Shown here: positions 9,615-19,234 of the stretch, one piece after another
Numbering within the stretch: position 1 is the first letter of the stretch
Layout: each line of letters opens with the position of its first letter
NCBI GenBank assembly: GCA_030374805.1
Contig: JARGSG010000025.1
Span: forward strand, 434,001 to 498,000
Length of the DNA stretch: 64,000 bases
Reading direction: 5' to 3'
Source of the DNA: Gracilaria gracilis
Lineage: Eukaryota > Rhodophyta > Florideophyceae > Gracilariales > Gracilariaceae
Made by a program: the position numbers and the translations under genes
The notes under the pieces: model-generated
The model's database searches: none
Told to the model about the DNA's origin: nothing
Seen by the model: the letters and a program-made list of their open reading frames with translations, nothing else

Positions 9615-10241
9615 TTATTGCTTGCGCTCGAGATTGTTCAAGTCACGTAATACGGCGTGCAGAATGTCGGTCGGACTAAGTTGGGCACGTGATTGTACAG
9701 AATTGACCAGCTCTGACTTTGAAACTCGTGGGTTCATGGCGCTTGCAAATCGCTTTTGCTTGCGCGTTTCCAGGTTGTCTGGGATGAGTTTAAGCGCGTT
9801 TAAAACGTCTTGTTGAGTGTGGATGGCATGCTGAAGCGCATGTGCCTCGGAATAATACAAGATGGCGCTGAGATTCGGTAGGAAATCAACGTGTTGCAAC
9901 AAATCTGTTGTGTAGGAAACGCTGGTATGGGTGTCGATGGGGCTCACGCCCACGATCAAGGCGTGAATGTTTTCAGTTTGGAGGTGATGTTGAGCCATTC
10001 TCGAAAAGGCGGACGACAGTATCTTGGCGTCGGCCGAGGCAACGCCGGTGCGAGCGAGGATGCCGAACGGACATGCGTGGCGTTGAGTGTCATCGGAGAG
10101 CGCGATTGATAGATGAGTGCGGGTGACGTCCAGAGAGGCCAGACGAGACACGGGCGTGATGTGTGAACGCAGCGCCGCGACGGAGCGAAGAACGTTGAAC
10201 GATGGCGCTGCGGCGGCGCTCACTGCCTTGGCGGCGGCCAT
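9615..10241 (-). CDS. YqgF/RuvX-like RNase H-fold protein
   Basis: A 208-residue protein. The SLDVTRTHLSIALSDD stretch (residues 36-51) matches the first strand of the YqgF/RuvX RNase H fold, with the first catalytic Asp at residue 38. A later LIVGVSP strand, a YYSEAHA segment and a final SPTDILHAVLRDL helix match the remaining family landmarks, including the C-terminal Asp. The family's usual DER triad in the third block reads SEA here, so one acidic position and the Arg differ. Bacterial members process 16S rRNA ends. An Ala/Ser-rich, Arg-containing N-terminus could be an organelle transit peptide. The ATG at 10241 is chosen; the frame continues upstream to a GTG without another ATG. It is convergent with RAE1 (30 bp apart) and divergent from the PurD-N-like gene. 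Confidence 0.65.
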   Translation of the reverse strand: MAAAKAVSAAAAPSFNVLRSVAALRSHITPVSRLASLDVTRTHLSIALSDDTQRHACPFGILARTGVASADAKILSSAFSRMAQHHLQTENIHALIVGVSPIDTHTSVSYTTDLLQHVDFLPNLSAILYYSEAHALQHAIHTQQDVLNALKLIPDNLETRKQKRFASAMNPRVSKSELVNSVQSRAQLSPTDILHAVLRDLNNLERKQ

Positions 10242-10420
10242 TTGGGCGAGCGATGCGGCGGCGACGCCACGGCGTGCGAACTTGGAAGGCGGTGCCGGTC
10301 GGCGGCGTTGATCCGCCAACTTTCTGAGTGGCGAAGTGGTTGGCACCTGCCTGGTGCAATAAAAAAAAAGAACGTGCGCCTGGCGTGCAATTCATCCCAA
10401 AATGTCAGTTTTGTCACATC

Positions 10421-11260
10421 ATGATGATCGCACGCGCAGCCGTTGCTGTGATCTCGTCGGCGCCGCCCGTGCCGCCGTCAGACCATCGCCTCCCCTGCTG
10501 CACACACCTTGCAGCACTCTCAGCCATGACTGCGTCATCATCCATGAGCAAGCTGCTCGCCTTCGTGGCGCCGCTGCCTTCCTCGCGCACGCCGCCCCGT
10601 GCGTCCGCCTCGCAGAAGAGCGACAAGCGCAGCGGTGGTGCGACGCCGCGGCCAGCGGCGCGGCCGAAGCGACGGCCGAAGCGCCCGCCAACCGCGCCCG
10701 ATGTGAAGGCGTACAGCATAGCAGACACGCTTCGCGACTCGCCGCACCTCAACAGCACGCTGCTGACGGCGATGCGCGACTACTTTGGCGACGACGGCCG
10801 CGAGGTGCAGGACTACATGAAGCGGCCGCGCACGGCGGACGGCGAGCCCATGTTCCGCTGCGTCATCGTGGGCTCCGGCGGCAGGGAGCTGCAGCTGGCA
10901 AAGACGCTGTGCGACAGCGGCGTGATTAGCGGGCTGTACTACTGCCCGGACCATGACGTTGCTTGCGACATTGAGATGAACAAGTATGCGCAGTCCACCA
11001 CCGTGAGCGCGGAGAAGCGGCCCAAGGACGCTGTGCGGTTTGCAAAGTGGTGCGTGGCGGACGCGGTTTTCATCGGGCCGGACAGACAGCAGCACATCTC
11101 GAGGGAGGAGGAGGTTGAGTTGGCAAAAGCGAAAATCACGGTGTTTCCGCACGACGTTTCGGCGGCGATTGCAGACGGCAGCATGGACGTGAAGGAATGC
11201 TTGTTTCCGCTGGCACAGGGTGAACAAGAAGTGCCAGCCGATGAAGAACTGGTGGAATGA
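10421..11260 (+). CDS. Free-standing PurD N-terminal-like domain protein
   Basis: A 279-residue protein. The region 143-253 resembles the N-terminal domain of phosphoribosylamine-glycine ligase (GARS/PurD). It has CVIVGSGGREL at 147-157, a following helix, a VADAVFIGPD block at 212-221 (the family's VVGPE position) and an ITVFPHDVSAAI block at 239-250. The ATP-grasp and C-terminal domains of PurD are absent and the frame stops about 26 residues later, so it cannot be a complete GAR synthetase. The first 90 residues are low-complexity (Ala, Pro, Ser, Arg) with a basic ARPKRRPKRPP patch that could be a transit peptide or a nuclear signal. ATG 10421 is used; ATG 10526 is an equally possible start. 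Function is unknown. Confidence 0.6.
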   Translation: MMIARAAVAVISSAPPVPPSDHRLPCCTHLAALSAMTASSSMSKLLAFVAPLPSSRTPPRASASQKSDKRSGGATPRPAARPKRRPKRPPTAPDVKAYSIADTLRDSPHLNSTLLTAMRDYFGDDGREVQDYMKRPRTADGEPMFRCVIVGSGGRELQLAKTLCDSGVISGLYYCPDHDVACDIEMNKYAQSTTVSAEKRPKDAVRFAKWCVADAVFIGPDRQQHISREEEVELAKAKITVFPHDVSAAIADGSMDVKECLFPLAQGEQEVPADEELVE

Positions 11261-11290
11261 CAAGGAGTGTTATATTAATAATAAATAGCT

Positions 11291-11317
<27 letters not shown>
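11291..11317. repeat. (TG)n microsatellite
   Basis: Thirteen and a half uninterrupted TG units in the short convergent spacer between the PurD-N-like gene and the leftward orphan gene. Confidence 0.9.
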
Positions 11318-11321
<4 letters not shown>

Positions 11322-11491
11322 GAACTTTTGGGTGCTGTTTTTCTGTTTTACCAACATTTGGAGGAGGAGGGAGAAGGGTAAGATAGAAGATTGGAAGAAG
11401 GGTATCTAGTAGCGATGATGATAGGCGATATACAAATAATAGAGTGAGCAGCAAACTAGAACAAAAAAGAAAGAAAGCAAGACGGGTGAAT

Positions 11492-12181
11492 TCAACGTAG
11501 ACGCGAAAACTGAACGCCATCATTTGCAGTATATCGCATAATACCAAGATCATGGTATAGTTCAGCAGAAGTAGAGGCCAAGTCGCGGCCACATTCCGGG
11601 GAATCGAAGATATCATGTTCAGCATCCAGCTGAATAGCGCAGCGCACCAGCGTGTCGAGCAGTTGGGACGGCGCTTGCAACTGGTACTTTTGCACGCAGT
11701 GCAGAATCCATTGGTACAAGTCGTCGTTCAAACGGGCGTGCAACAGGATGGCGTCGTCCTTGATGCACGCCTGCTTGCCTGCGATGCAGGAGGCGTCGCT
11801 GAGACGGGTGCAGGTGCGCAGCTGAAAGGCGTGCGGGATTTGGTGCGGCGTGTCGAATAACCATTGCATGTCGTCGTCGTTGCCGGTGCTGGCCCACTCG
11901 AGAAGGTCGCGCAGCGACTTGTGAACAGAGCCGTAGTTGTGGGTGACAGCCATTGCCTCAAGCCACTGGTAGATTTGGCGCTGCAAGGTGAAGGTGAGGC
12001 GCCTCGGGGTGCGTGGGGGCGAGTCGGCATAGTCGGAGATGGAGCCAAAGGTAGGGCGGGTAGGGGCCGAGGGCGCAGACTTGACGACAGACAGCAGCGG
12101 CGCGGCGGTGGACAGGTGATGCTGCGGCGTATCAGCGCGCACAGCCGGGAGCATGGACCATAGCATTGTAGCCAACTTCAT
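11492..12181 (-). CDS. Orphan helical protein
   Basis: A 229-residue protein I do not recognise. After a Ser/Thr/Pro-rich N-terminus there are two similar helical segments. The first (about 67-99) contains an IYQWLEAMA motif followed by LRDLLEWA. The second (about 152-188) contains LYQWILHCV followed by LLDTLVRCAIQL. This suggests an internal duplication of a roughly 40-residue helix pair. ATG 12181 is used because the frame further upstream lacks an ATG and runs into repeats. A TATA box sits 90 bp upstream. No enzyme motif is visible. Confidence 0.55.
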   Translation of the reverse strand: MKLATMLWSMLPAVRADTPQHHLSTAAPLLSVVKSAPSAPTRPTFGSISDYADSPPRTPRRLTFTLQRQIYQWLEAMAVTHNYGSVHKSLRDLLEWASTGNDDDMQWLFDTPHQIPHAFQLRTCTRLSDASCIAGKQACIKDDAILLHARLNDDLYQWILHCVQKYQLQAPSQLLDTLVRCAIQLDAEHDIFDSPECGRDLASTSAELYHDLGIMRYTANDGVQFSRLR

Positions 12182-12270
12182 GATGCACAACCGACGAAGG
12201 AGCGTGGGGACGGTCTGTAGGTTTGAGTGCAGCGACGGGGGGGGCGGCGACAAGGGTGTCGACGGTTGCT

Positions 12271-12278
12271 TATATATA
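12271..12278 (-). promoter_or_regulatory. TATA box of the orphan helical protein gene
   Basis: TATATATA lies 90 bp upstream of the ATG at 12181 on the minus strand, with the G-rich 12-bp repeat directly upstream of it. Confidence 0.5.
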
Positions 12279-12290
12279 CGAACGGTTGAA

Positions 12291-12336
12291 GGGGAGGGAG
12301 AAGGGGAGGGAGAAGGGGAGGGAGAAGGGGAGGGAG
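12291..12336. repeat. 12-bp G-rich tandem repeat, 3.8 copies
   Basis: The unit GGGGAGGGAGAA is repeated almost perfectly. It places many G-runs on the plus strand and a polypyrimidine tract on the minus strand, just upstream of a TATA box. Such DNA can form G-quadruplex or triplex structures. Confidence 0.8.
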
Positions 12337-12501
12337 AGTGGACACAAGCTCGAGAGATTGTCGGGCGAGCACGCGCTCGTGACGGCGTGAAACGACTGTG
12401 ACCAAGACGAAGACGCGTGCCGAACAGACGCGCAGCGTGCGCTCAAAGCGCGGCGAAGCTCTGCGCTTGACGCGCGCGCACGCGACGCACACGCCGTTCA
12501 A

Positions 12502-12527
12502 GCGGCAGCAGCAGCGGCGGCGGCGGC

Positions 12528-12574
<47 letters not shown>
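12502..12574. repeat. (GGC)n triplet run
   Basis: About 24 triplets, mostly GGC with a few AGC and GGT interruptions. The open frames across it are by-products of the repeat. Confidence 0.85.
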
Positions 12575-12876
12575 AGCGAACGAACGAACGCTACGCACAC
12601 AAACGAAGAGCGGCGGCGCTCATACGCGCGTGCTCATACGCGCGTTGTGTTTCACCCGGACGCGGCGGCGCGGCGCGCGGAGCAGAGAGCAAGCGCGAGC
12701 GACGGCGGCGGCGGCGGCGGCGTGTGCGCGGCGGCGCGGGTGGGGGGCGGCGCGGGCGGAGACGACGGCTGCGACGGTGCGCGCGCGCGCGAACGGATGC
12801 GCATGTAAACTTCACTAACTACGCTTATCTACAGTACTGCGCGAGCCCCGGCGTGAGGCAGCGTGAGCACGCGCGC

Positions 12877-12881
12877 GTGTG
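12877..12881. repeat. Left target-site duplication of the LTR element
   Basis: GTGTG immediately precedes the 5' LTR, and the same five bases follow the 3' LTR at 19235-19239. Five bases is the usual Ty1/copia target duplication. Confidence 0.8.
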
Positions 12882-13086
12882 TGTTGATACCGGTCGGCCT
12901 CTTGCAAGGCGAGAGCGCCACACACGCGTCATTTGTGCGCAGTGCAACGCCCGGCGCACAGCAATGCGCCGGTGGGTTGCACTGGCAAAATAAATTGCGC
13001 GACCGTCCGGCTCGGCGCTCTGCCCGCCGGCGGTCAACTATGCGCGCACTTCGCTCGACCCCTTTCGCCCCCGCTCGCGCGCTACA
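12882..13086 (+). repeat. 5' LTR (205 bp)
   Basis: Begins TG, ends CA and matches the 3' LTR at 19030-19234 along its whole length. It is short for a copia LTR. An AT-rich AAAATAAATT stretch in its middle may serve as a promoter element. Confidence 0.93.
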
Positions 13087-13099
13087 TGGTAGCATCGCC
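13087..13099 (+). other. Primer-binding site of the LTR element
   Basis: TGGTAGCATCGCC starts directly after the LTR. The leading TGG is the complement of a tRNA 3' CCA end, as expected for a primer-binding site. Which host tRNA primes it cannot be told from the window. Confidence 0.6.
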
Positions 13100-14384
13100 T
13101 GGGGCGCGCTGCCCCGGGCCGCCATCGCTTGCGCACATGATCGGCCCCTTTCTCTGCGCGCTACCGCGCTTCTATTGCGCGTACGCTCAACTACTCAAAA
13201 ACTGGACGGGTTGCTTAGCGGTTGTCTCGGCTCCCGATGCCCATAGGTATGTCGCGGCTAGAGCACTGCCAAAGCGAAACCTACCGTGCGCGATTGACTT
13301 CGTGATGGGCTCCCAAGTCTATAGACTTTGTTGTGGCTCTGAAAGTTGGTTGGCATCGGACAGGATAAGTATGTATATAACTTTTCTACTTTATTTGTTC
13401 ATTCTAAATGGAAGTACAGAATCTAGATGGTAATCTATTGTGAAGATTGATGATTACTGGTTTTCCTGCATCTTTACTGCGAAGGGACAATGTGCCTCCG
13501 CTGCAACTACGATGCGATTCCAAACGACTTCCCTCTTTCCTACTATACATTGTGTGGCATACAATTCGGTGCATCGCAAAATGTTTGCGATCACTAATTT
13601 CTTACGTCCTCTAACTGGTTTGCCACCAACACTTCTTCACTCTATTTCAAAGCTTAGCAACGTCCTAGTATCATCTACACCCTGTTCTTGTTCTTTTGTC
13701 GGATCTGCATGCTTGCGCAACAATTTCTACGCTATACTCTCTTGGATTTCTACAACGGTCTTGATTTTGCATCTGTATGACGTTCATCATGTTGATAACG
13801 TTTACACCTCTCGATAAATTGCGTCTGCTTCTGGGCCACAGGTTACTCGTCCCTTCTACATCAGCCACATTTTCTCCGGCAATGCAACGTCTTGGATTAC
13901 GAAAACAATTTCGTTTTCAACATTACTTCGAGAACCGGTTTTTCTCGCTCTCCTTGAGAGAAGAAGTGGCCTCTGTTCGTCCGTTCTTCGTGCCACGAGT
14001 GCGTTCTGCCGTACGAGGCGTATGCTCTATACTACGCTACTACGTTTTACTACTGCTTTTTTTCTTCTTTTGTTTGACGAAGTGAAGTACCCTCCGCTTT
14101 TTGGGTGCGGGAAGATCCTTCAAAGGTCTGTTTGTTGTGGTGCGGGGTTAGCTGCTTAATTGCGGGGACCCGTCCTACATCGATCGCCTGGCTCCCAAGG
14201 TTGGGCCAGGAACACCTCAAGTTCACACCTCCTCCACCGGTAGGGGACTGGCGAAGTTGAAGAAGAAGAAGTTCAAGAAGTTCAAGAAGAAGAAGAAACG
14301 TTCCTACCCCGTAGGTCGCGATATCCTTATCTCGTAGAAGAAGGTTGATCATACACTTTCATCCGTCGCTCCCCGGACGCCTCA
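13100..14384 (+). other. Leader of the LTR element
   Basis: About 1.3 kb between the primer-binding site and the gag-pol ATG, much longer than the leaders of compact copia elements. It contains a GAAGAA/GTTCAAGAAG purine-rich tract near 14255-14300. Small open frames occur but none resembles a known retrotransposon or host protein. Confidence 0.5.
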
Positions 14385-17300
14385 ATGTCGGGCACAAATG
14401 AGGGTCTCCTTGGCAGGCTTCCAAAGCTCAAGGTCCCCACCGACTACATTCTCTGGCGTCGTCGTCTTCTGGCGTATCTCCGCAGAGACGACCCATTTCT
14501 TTCCGGTCTTGACCCACGTCCTGATGGGTTCAACCCCACAAACCGGGCAATGAGATCTTGGTTCGAAAAGTCAGTCAAAGCGAAGAGCACCATCACACTC
14601 TGCCTCGGTGACTCTCCGCTTGCTCTTGTTCGAATGTTTGTCGATGATGATGACAAAACGGCCAAAGATCTCTGGGATGAACTGCAGCGCGTGTACACAA
14701 CCACCAACGCGCAAGCTGTGCAGAACATCCGCCATCGTCTGGACACTTTGGTATACAAGGACAGCGACGACTGGAACAAGCACGTCGCTAAGTTCCTGGA
14801 AGTTGTTGGGGAACTTGCCACCTTCGATGAGGAACTTTCGGAGAAAGACAAAGTCTCCAAACTCATTCGAAGTCTCCCCAACTCCTTTGGTCCCTTGGCC
14901 ATGATGTCAAACCTAACCGATGTCGGGTTCGACTCCATTGTGAACGCTGTCGAAGCTGAAGTGGCTCGTCGCAAGAACCCTAACAACCCGACATCCTCCG
15001 CTCCTTCGTCCACCCCCACTACCCAACCGAAAGCCAACACGGCAAACAAGGGTGGTCGAAAGCAGCGAAACCGGCGTAACAAGTCCTCGGCTACCAAGAG
15101 CCGCTACGATGACAATTGCTACTACTGCGGTCGTCGTGGACATTACGCTCGAGATTGCTACAAACGCAAACGTGAGGAGTCTGACAATAATGATAACCAG
15201 CACAACTCCAACGGACGGCAGCAATCTAATCGCAACAACGGTGGTTCTCGTCGTTCACAGTATGGGTCCCACAAAGGAGGACAACGCCAATCCAACTGGA
15301 ACTCAGGGTTTGCACCAAGGGGGGATGGAAATGATAATCGTAACTCAAATCATAACTCCAAACCTCGTTCATATGTGGTGCAAAGAAATGATGATCCGCC
15401 TCCTTCACCTGGCTTCAACTGCAATATGGCCAAGTTCAAGAGTAAGATCGCTCTTCTTTCTCAAACGAAATTGGACTCAGCCTATATTGACTCAGGGGCA
15501 ACTCATCACTTCTTCCATTCGCGGAAGTCGTTCATTCGATACGAACGAATTGAGATCGAGACTGTTCAGGCAGCCTCAGGAACAGCTCGTCTCGTTGGCA
15601 AAGGTCATGTCTGGATACCTTTGAACCGTGGTACAGTCATCGAGGCTTACCACGCGCCTGCTTTTGAGTCGAACATCCTTTCTGTTGGCGTTCTCAGTGT
15701 AGAGTTCATGGTGATGTTCACTTCCACCATTCGGCCATTCAATGGATGTTTCATCATGGATCCTAACCGAAACTCTGAAATCATTTGGGAAACGGAAATC
15801 AACCAAGGCCTCTTCGTCATGGACCTCGCTGATAACGACAAACAAGTGATGGTCGTGAACGCAAGTAACAGCAATCAGGAGCTGGCTTTGGAATGGCACG
15901 GTCGAACTGGTCATCTTCACCCAAGTAGATACCAGAACCTTGCCAAGTCTTTCGACTCTGTGCCTTACTTTCAACGTTCCATCTTGGAGTCGTTGACGTG
16001 CGTCCCTTGCCTCACAGGCAAGAAGAAACGGAACCCAATCACCGCCCGGTCGCGATCCGTTTCGACGTCAAGTCCCTTGGAACTTATCCACATGGACCTG
16101 TCGGGAAAGATTTCGCCATCTCTCTCTGGTGCAATCTACGCCATGGCCGTACTGGATGACCACACTTCCAAGTCGGACGTTTTCTTCTTGATGGACAAGA
16201 CAGGTGCTAGTGTTTTGAAGCACCTGGCTTGGTACAAACGCAGATCGGAGCTAGAACTTAACCACTCGTTTCGCTTGAAGAATGTTCGCCTGGACGGGGC
16301 CGGCGAACACAAAAGCAGTGAGTTGGACACTTTCTGCTTCGATCATGGCATACTCTTGGACTACTCTCCTGCCTACGCCTCCGAATCTAATGGAGCCGCG
16401 GAGAGGCTTATCCAAGAACATTGGACCAGGGCTCGTGTACTTCTCTTCGCGAGCAAACTGCCCATTTCCTTCTGGGCAGAGGCAATGAACCATTCCAACT
16501 GGCTCCGAAATAGGGCTCCATCTTCAAGGATACAAGGACGGATACCGATTCTGGAATGGAATCCGTCCATTATAATCGACTTTACGAACATTCCGAACTT
16601 TGGTCAGCCTGGCTACGCCTTTGTATATCGGTCCAAGACCGTGGCATCAAAGAAGTTCCTCCCCCGTTCTGTCTTCGCGCACTTCGTGGGCATGCAAAGC
16701 GACACCACACTCGCCCGTGTGTTTGTGCCGGGGAAGAACTCGGTCGTCACTTGCCGTATTCTGGACTTCAAGGCTGTCAACTCCTCTCCTCTTCCAAACA
16801 TCTCCACCCTCCTGGAGGGTATAACTCGCCAACAGGAGACAGAGGAAACGGACCATACCACACAGACCGATAACGGTCCTGACTTGGAGGACCACCTGGT
16901 AAAGGCGATGACAACAATCGCGCATAACTTTCCAAATGTATGGGTCTCCAAGAAAACTGTGTATGACCCAAACGTTCCAAGTAGTTTCAAGGACGCGTGC
17001 AGAGATCCCGGTTGGTGTGAGGCCATCGACCGCGAGATGAACGCACTCATCCGCCGTAACACTTGGGAACTTATACCCAGGGAATCCTGGATGAAACCGG
17101 TTCCGTATACTTGGGTCTTCAAGGAGAAGATGTTGGATGGAGTCGGGAAGAAGTTCTTGAAGAAGGCACGCTGCTGTCTACGGGGAGACAAACAGAAGCC
17201 CTTCATTGACTTCGATCCATTCAACACTTATGCGCCAGTAGCCTGTCATGAAGCACTACGCATTCTTCTCTCAGTTGCTGCCGCACAAAACCTTTTACTG

Positions 17301-18557
17301 GAGGGAGCAGACATATCAAATGCCTACTTATATGGAAAACTGGATGTTCCGATAATTATGGAACAACCCTCTAACTCCACTGGCAATGTGGAGAAGACAG
17401 GCCATGTCTGCAAACTGCTTAACTCCATCTACGGTGCTGTCCAAGCTGGAATAATATGGGGTTCCCTCTTTTCTGAAGCTCTCCTATCATGGAACTTTGT
17501 GACATCAGCTCTCGACTCTCGCGTCTTCATGTTCCGCGAGCAGGACAACTTCCTGATCTTGGCTGTTATAGTCGACGACTGCGCATTCGCTGCCAACAAT
17601 GCCAAACTTCTAAATGACTTCAAACACAAACTGTCTGCAACGTTTGATGTGAAGCTCTATGGGGAGCTGAAGTCATTCATAGGTTGGAATATTCAGCGAT
17701 CTCCTTCCGGCATTAAGGTTAATCAATATGGATATGCACTACAAATTCTCAGGAAGTTTGGTATGCAACAGTGCAATGCAGTTGGATCACCTTTCCCTAC
17801 GGCTGCCAATGTACTGCCATCTGGTGAGGAAGACGTCATTCTTTCGACAGATGATCATGCAGAGTATAGGTCAGGGATTGGTGCATTACTATACATTTCT
17901 GTATCTACCCGTCCTGACCTTTCCTTTCCCATATCAGCGCTCTCAAGGCATTTACATAACCCATGTGAACGACACTTATCGCTGCTCAAACGATTATTTA
18001 GGTACTTGGCTGGCACTATGGATTATGGACTTCATTTTCCAGCCCACCGTCCTATTTCTCCCGCCTCACTCTGTGCGTACGCTGACGCCGATTGGGGGGG
18101 ATGCATTGAGACTCGTAAGTCCACAACAGGGTACGTTATCGTCGTCAACGACGCACCAGTCATGTGGAAATCAAAGCGTCAAACGGTAATTGCGCTATCT
18201 TCGGCAGAGGCGGAGTATATCGCTCTTTCTACCTGCGCGAAAGACCTTTCGTGGATACGAAAGATGTATTTTGAATTCGCACACATCCAGCCTTGGAGCG
18301 AGGATCTATGGTTCGAAGCCACAAAGATCATGAATGATAGCTCGGCTGCTATATCTTTGACCACGAGTCCACAGATATCTGCTCGAAACAAGCACATCGA
18401 TTTGAAGACGCACCATGTGCGGGACCTGGAGAGAGGTCAAATTATTAAGCTGTGCAAAATCCCAAGGAGTCAACAGATCGCTGACATACTGACAAAGTGT
18501 GCGTCCCTCCCAGAAGTGAGGAGGATGGTCAGCTTGATGCATATTGACTCGTTCTAG
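14385..18557 (+). CDS. Ty1/copia gag-pol polyprotein
   Basis: One frame of 1390 residues. A gag part of the UBN2 type is followed by a CCHC zinc knuckle near residue 245, then an Asn/Gln/Arg-rich linker. An aspartic protease motif DSGATHHF lies near 369. A gag-pre-integrase WHGRTGHLHPSRY segment lies near 503. The integrase core is at about 560-720, reverse transcriptase at about 900-1140 and RNase H at about 1230-1370, with the family signature SSAEAEYIALS. Gag and pol lie in one frame, as in plant copia elements. It encodes particle formation, cDNA synthesis and integration. It is part of a recent element copy and not a host gene. Confidence 0.93.
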   Translation: MSGTNEGLLGRLPKLKVPTDYILWRRRLLAYLRRDDPFLSGLDPRPDGFNPTNRAMRSWFEKSVKAKSTITLCLGDSPLALVRMFVDDDDKTAKDLWDELQRVYTTTNAQAVQNIRHRLDTLVYKDSDDWNKHVAKFLEVVGELATFDEELSEKDKVSKLIRSLPNSFGPLAMMSNLTDVGFDSIVNAVEAEVARRKNPNNPTSSAPSSTPTTQPKANTANKGGRKQRNRRNKSSATKSRYDDNCYYCGRRGHYARDCYKRKREESDNNDNQHNSNGRQQSNRNNGGSRRSQYGSHKGGQRQSNWNSGFAPRGDGNDNRNSNHNSKPRSYVVQRNDDPPPSPGFNCNMAKFKSKIALLSQTKLDSAYIDSGATHHFFHSRKSFIRYERIEIETVQAASGTARLVGKGHVWIPLNRGTVIEAYHAPAFESNILSVGVLSVEFMVMFTSTIRPFNGCFIMDPNRNSEIIWETEINQGLFVMDLADNDKQVMVVNASNSNQELALEWHGRTGHLHPSRYQNLAKSFDSVPYFQRSILESLTCVPCLTGKKKRNPITARSRSVSTSSPLELIHMDLSGKISPSLSGAIYAMAVLDDHTSKSDVFFLMDKTGASVLKHLAWYKRRSELELNHSFRLKNVRLDGAGEHKSSELDTFCFDHGILLDYSPAYASESNGAAERLIQEHWTRARVLLFASKLPISFWAEAMNHSNWLRNRAPSSRIQGRIPILEWNPSIIIDFTNIPNFGQPGYAFVYRSKTVASKKFLPRSVFAHFVGMQSDTTLARVFVPGKNSVVTCRILDFKAVNSSPLPNISTLLEGITRQQETEETDHTTQTDNGPDLEDHLVKAMTTIAHNFPNVWVSKKTVYDPNVPSSFKDACRDPGWCEAIDREMNALIRRNTWELIPRESWMKPVPYTWVFKEKMLDGVGKKFLKKARCCLRGDKQKPFIDFDPFNTYAPVACHEALRILLSVAAAQNLLLEGADISNAYLYGKLDVPIIMEQPSNSTGNVEKTGHVCKLLNSIYGAVQAGIIWGSLFSEALLSWNFVTSALDSRVFMFREQDNFLILAVIVDDCAFAANNAKLLNDFKHKLSATFDVKLYGELKSFIGWNIQRSPSGIKVNQYGYALQILRKFGMQQCNAVGSPFPTAANVLPSGEEDVILSTDDHAEYRSGIGALLYISVSTRPDLSFPISALSRHLHNPCERHLSLLKRLFRYLAGTMDYGLHFPAHRPISPASLCAYADADWGGCIETRKSTTGYVIVVNDAPVMWKSKRQTVIALSSAEAEYIALSTCAKDLSWIRKMYFEFAHIQPWSEDLWFEATKIMNDSSAAISLTTSPQISARNKHIDLKTHHVRDLERGQIIKLCKIPRSQQIADILTKCASLPEVRRMVSLMHIDSF

Positions 18558-19029
18558 GAAGAATTGTTGGGGTCTACTGACTACACTAACTACTTTGTTA
18601 TGTTTTGTTTTGTTTCTTTTGTTTGATACATGTTTGAATATCTGAATAATTGTTTATGAATTTTTTTGGTTCACAACCTTCTCTGTTTTCCCACAGAGGT
18701 ACATGTGTTTTTGTCCCAACGGGGTTTTACATGATATCTGGGTTTTGGAGTTTACTGGTGTGAACAAGTAATGACTTCCCAGCTTGGAGCTGGTGGAACT
18801 ATGTGTGTGATACGTTATGTATGAATGTATTCTTATTATGTTTTGAATGTTGCACCACGCCTTTGGCATTTGCAAGATAATGCCAGAGAAGAGACAGATT
18901 TGCAGAGAAATCGTGTCTACAGACCCTGCTCTTCGGTCGTTGATATTATGCTTTACTTGTGAATTGGGCTCAGTAACTAGATGCTTATAAGTGGTGTAGG
19001 AAGAGTAGTCGCTTCGCCTTGAGGGACGG
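18558..19029 (+). other. 3' non-coding part of the LTR element
   Basis: AT-richer than the coding part. It ends in GAGGGACGG (19021-19029), the likely plus-strand primer tract, just before the 3' LTR. Confidence 0.5.
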
Positions 19030-19234
19030 TGTTGATACCGGTCGGCCTCTTGCAAGGCGAGAGCGCCACACACGCGTCATTTGTGCGCAGTGCAACGCCC
19101 GGCGCACAGCAATGCGCCGGTGGGTTGCACTGGCAAAATAAATTGCGCGACCGTCCGGCTCGGCGCTCTGCCCGCCGGCGGTCAACTATGCGCGCACTTC
19201 GCTCGACCCCTTTCGCCCCCGCTCGCGCGCTACA
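19030..19234 (+). repeat. 3' LTR (205 bp)
   Basis: Matches the 5' LTR over all 205 positions. It is followed by the right target duplication GTGTG. Confidence 0.93.

Larger units (their letters stand above)
12182..12876. other. GC-rich, repeat-rich stretch left of the retrotransposon
   Basis: It contains a TATA box for the leftward gene, a 12-bp G-rich tandem repeat and a long GGC run. The open frames here (about 12398-12993) are poly-Ala or poly-Arg readings of the triplet repeat and are not genes. Before the retrotransposon arrived, this DNA was continuous with the equally GC-rich DNA at 19240. Confidence 0.5.
12882..19234 (+). mobile_element. Ty1/copia LTR retrotransposon, looks whole
   Basis: An element of 6353 bp with two 205-bp LTRs, both starting TGTTGATACC and ending CGCTACA. 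The LTRs are identical by my reading. A primer-binding site follows the 5' LTR, a leader of about 1.3 kb precedes one long gag-pol frame (14385-18557), and a 3' non-coding part of about 470 bp ends in a short purine-rich stretch before the 3' LTR. A 5-bp target duplication flanks it. Domain order protease-integrase-reverse transcriptase-RNase H identifies the Ty1/copia (Pseudoviridae) group. Identical LTRs mean a very recent insertion. I see no break in its main frame. Confidence 0.93.

Noticed and set aside
12398-12993. Long Ala- or Arg-rich frames
   Set aside because: They are readings of the GGC run and GC-rich DNA, and the longest runs into the LTR.
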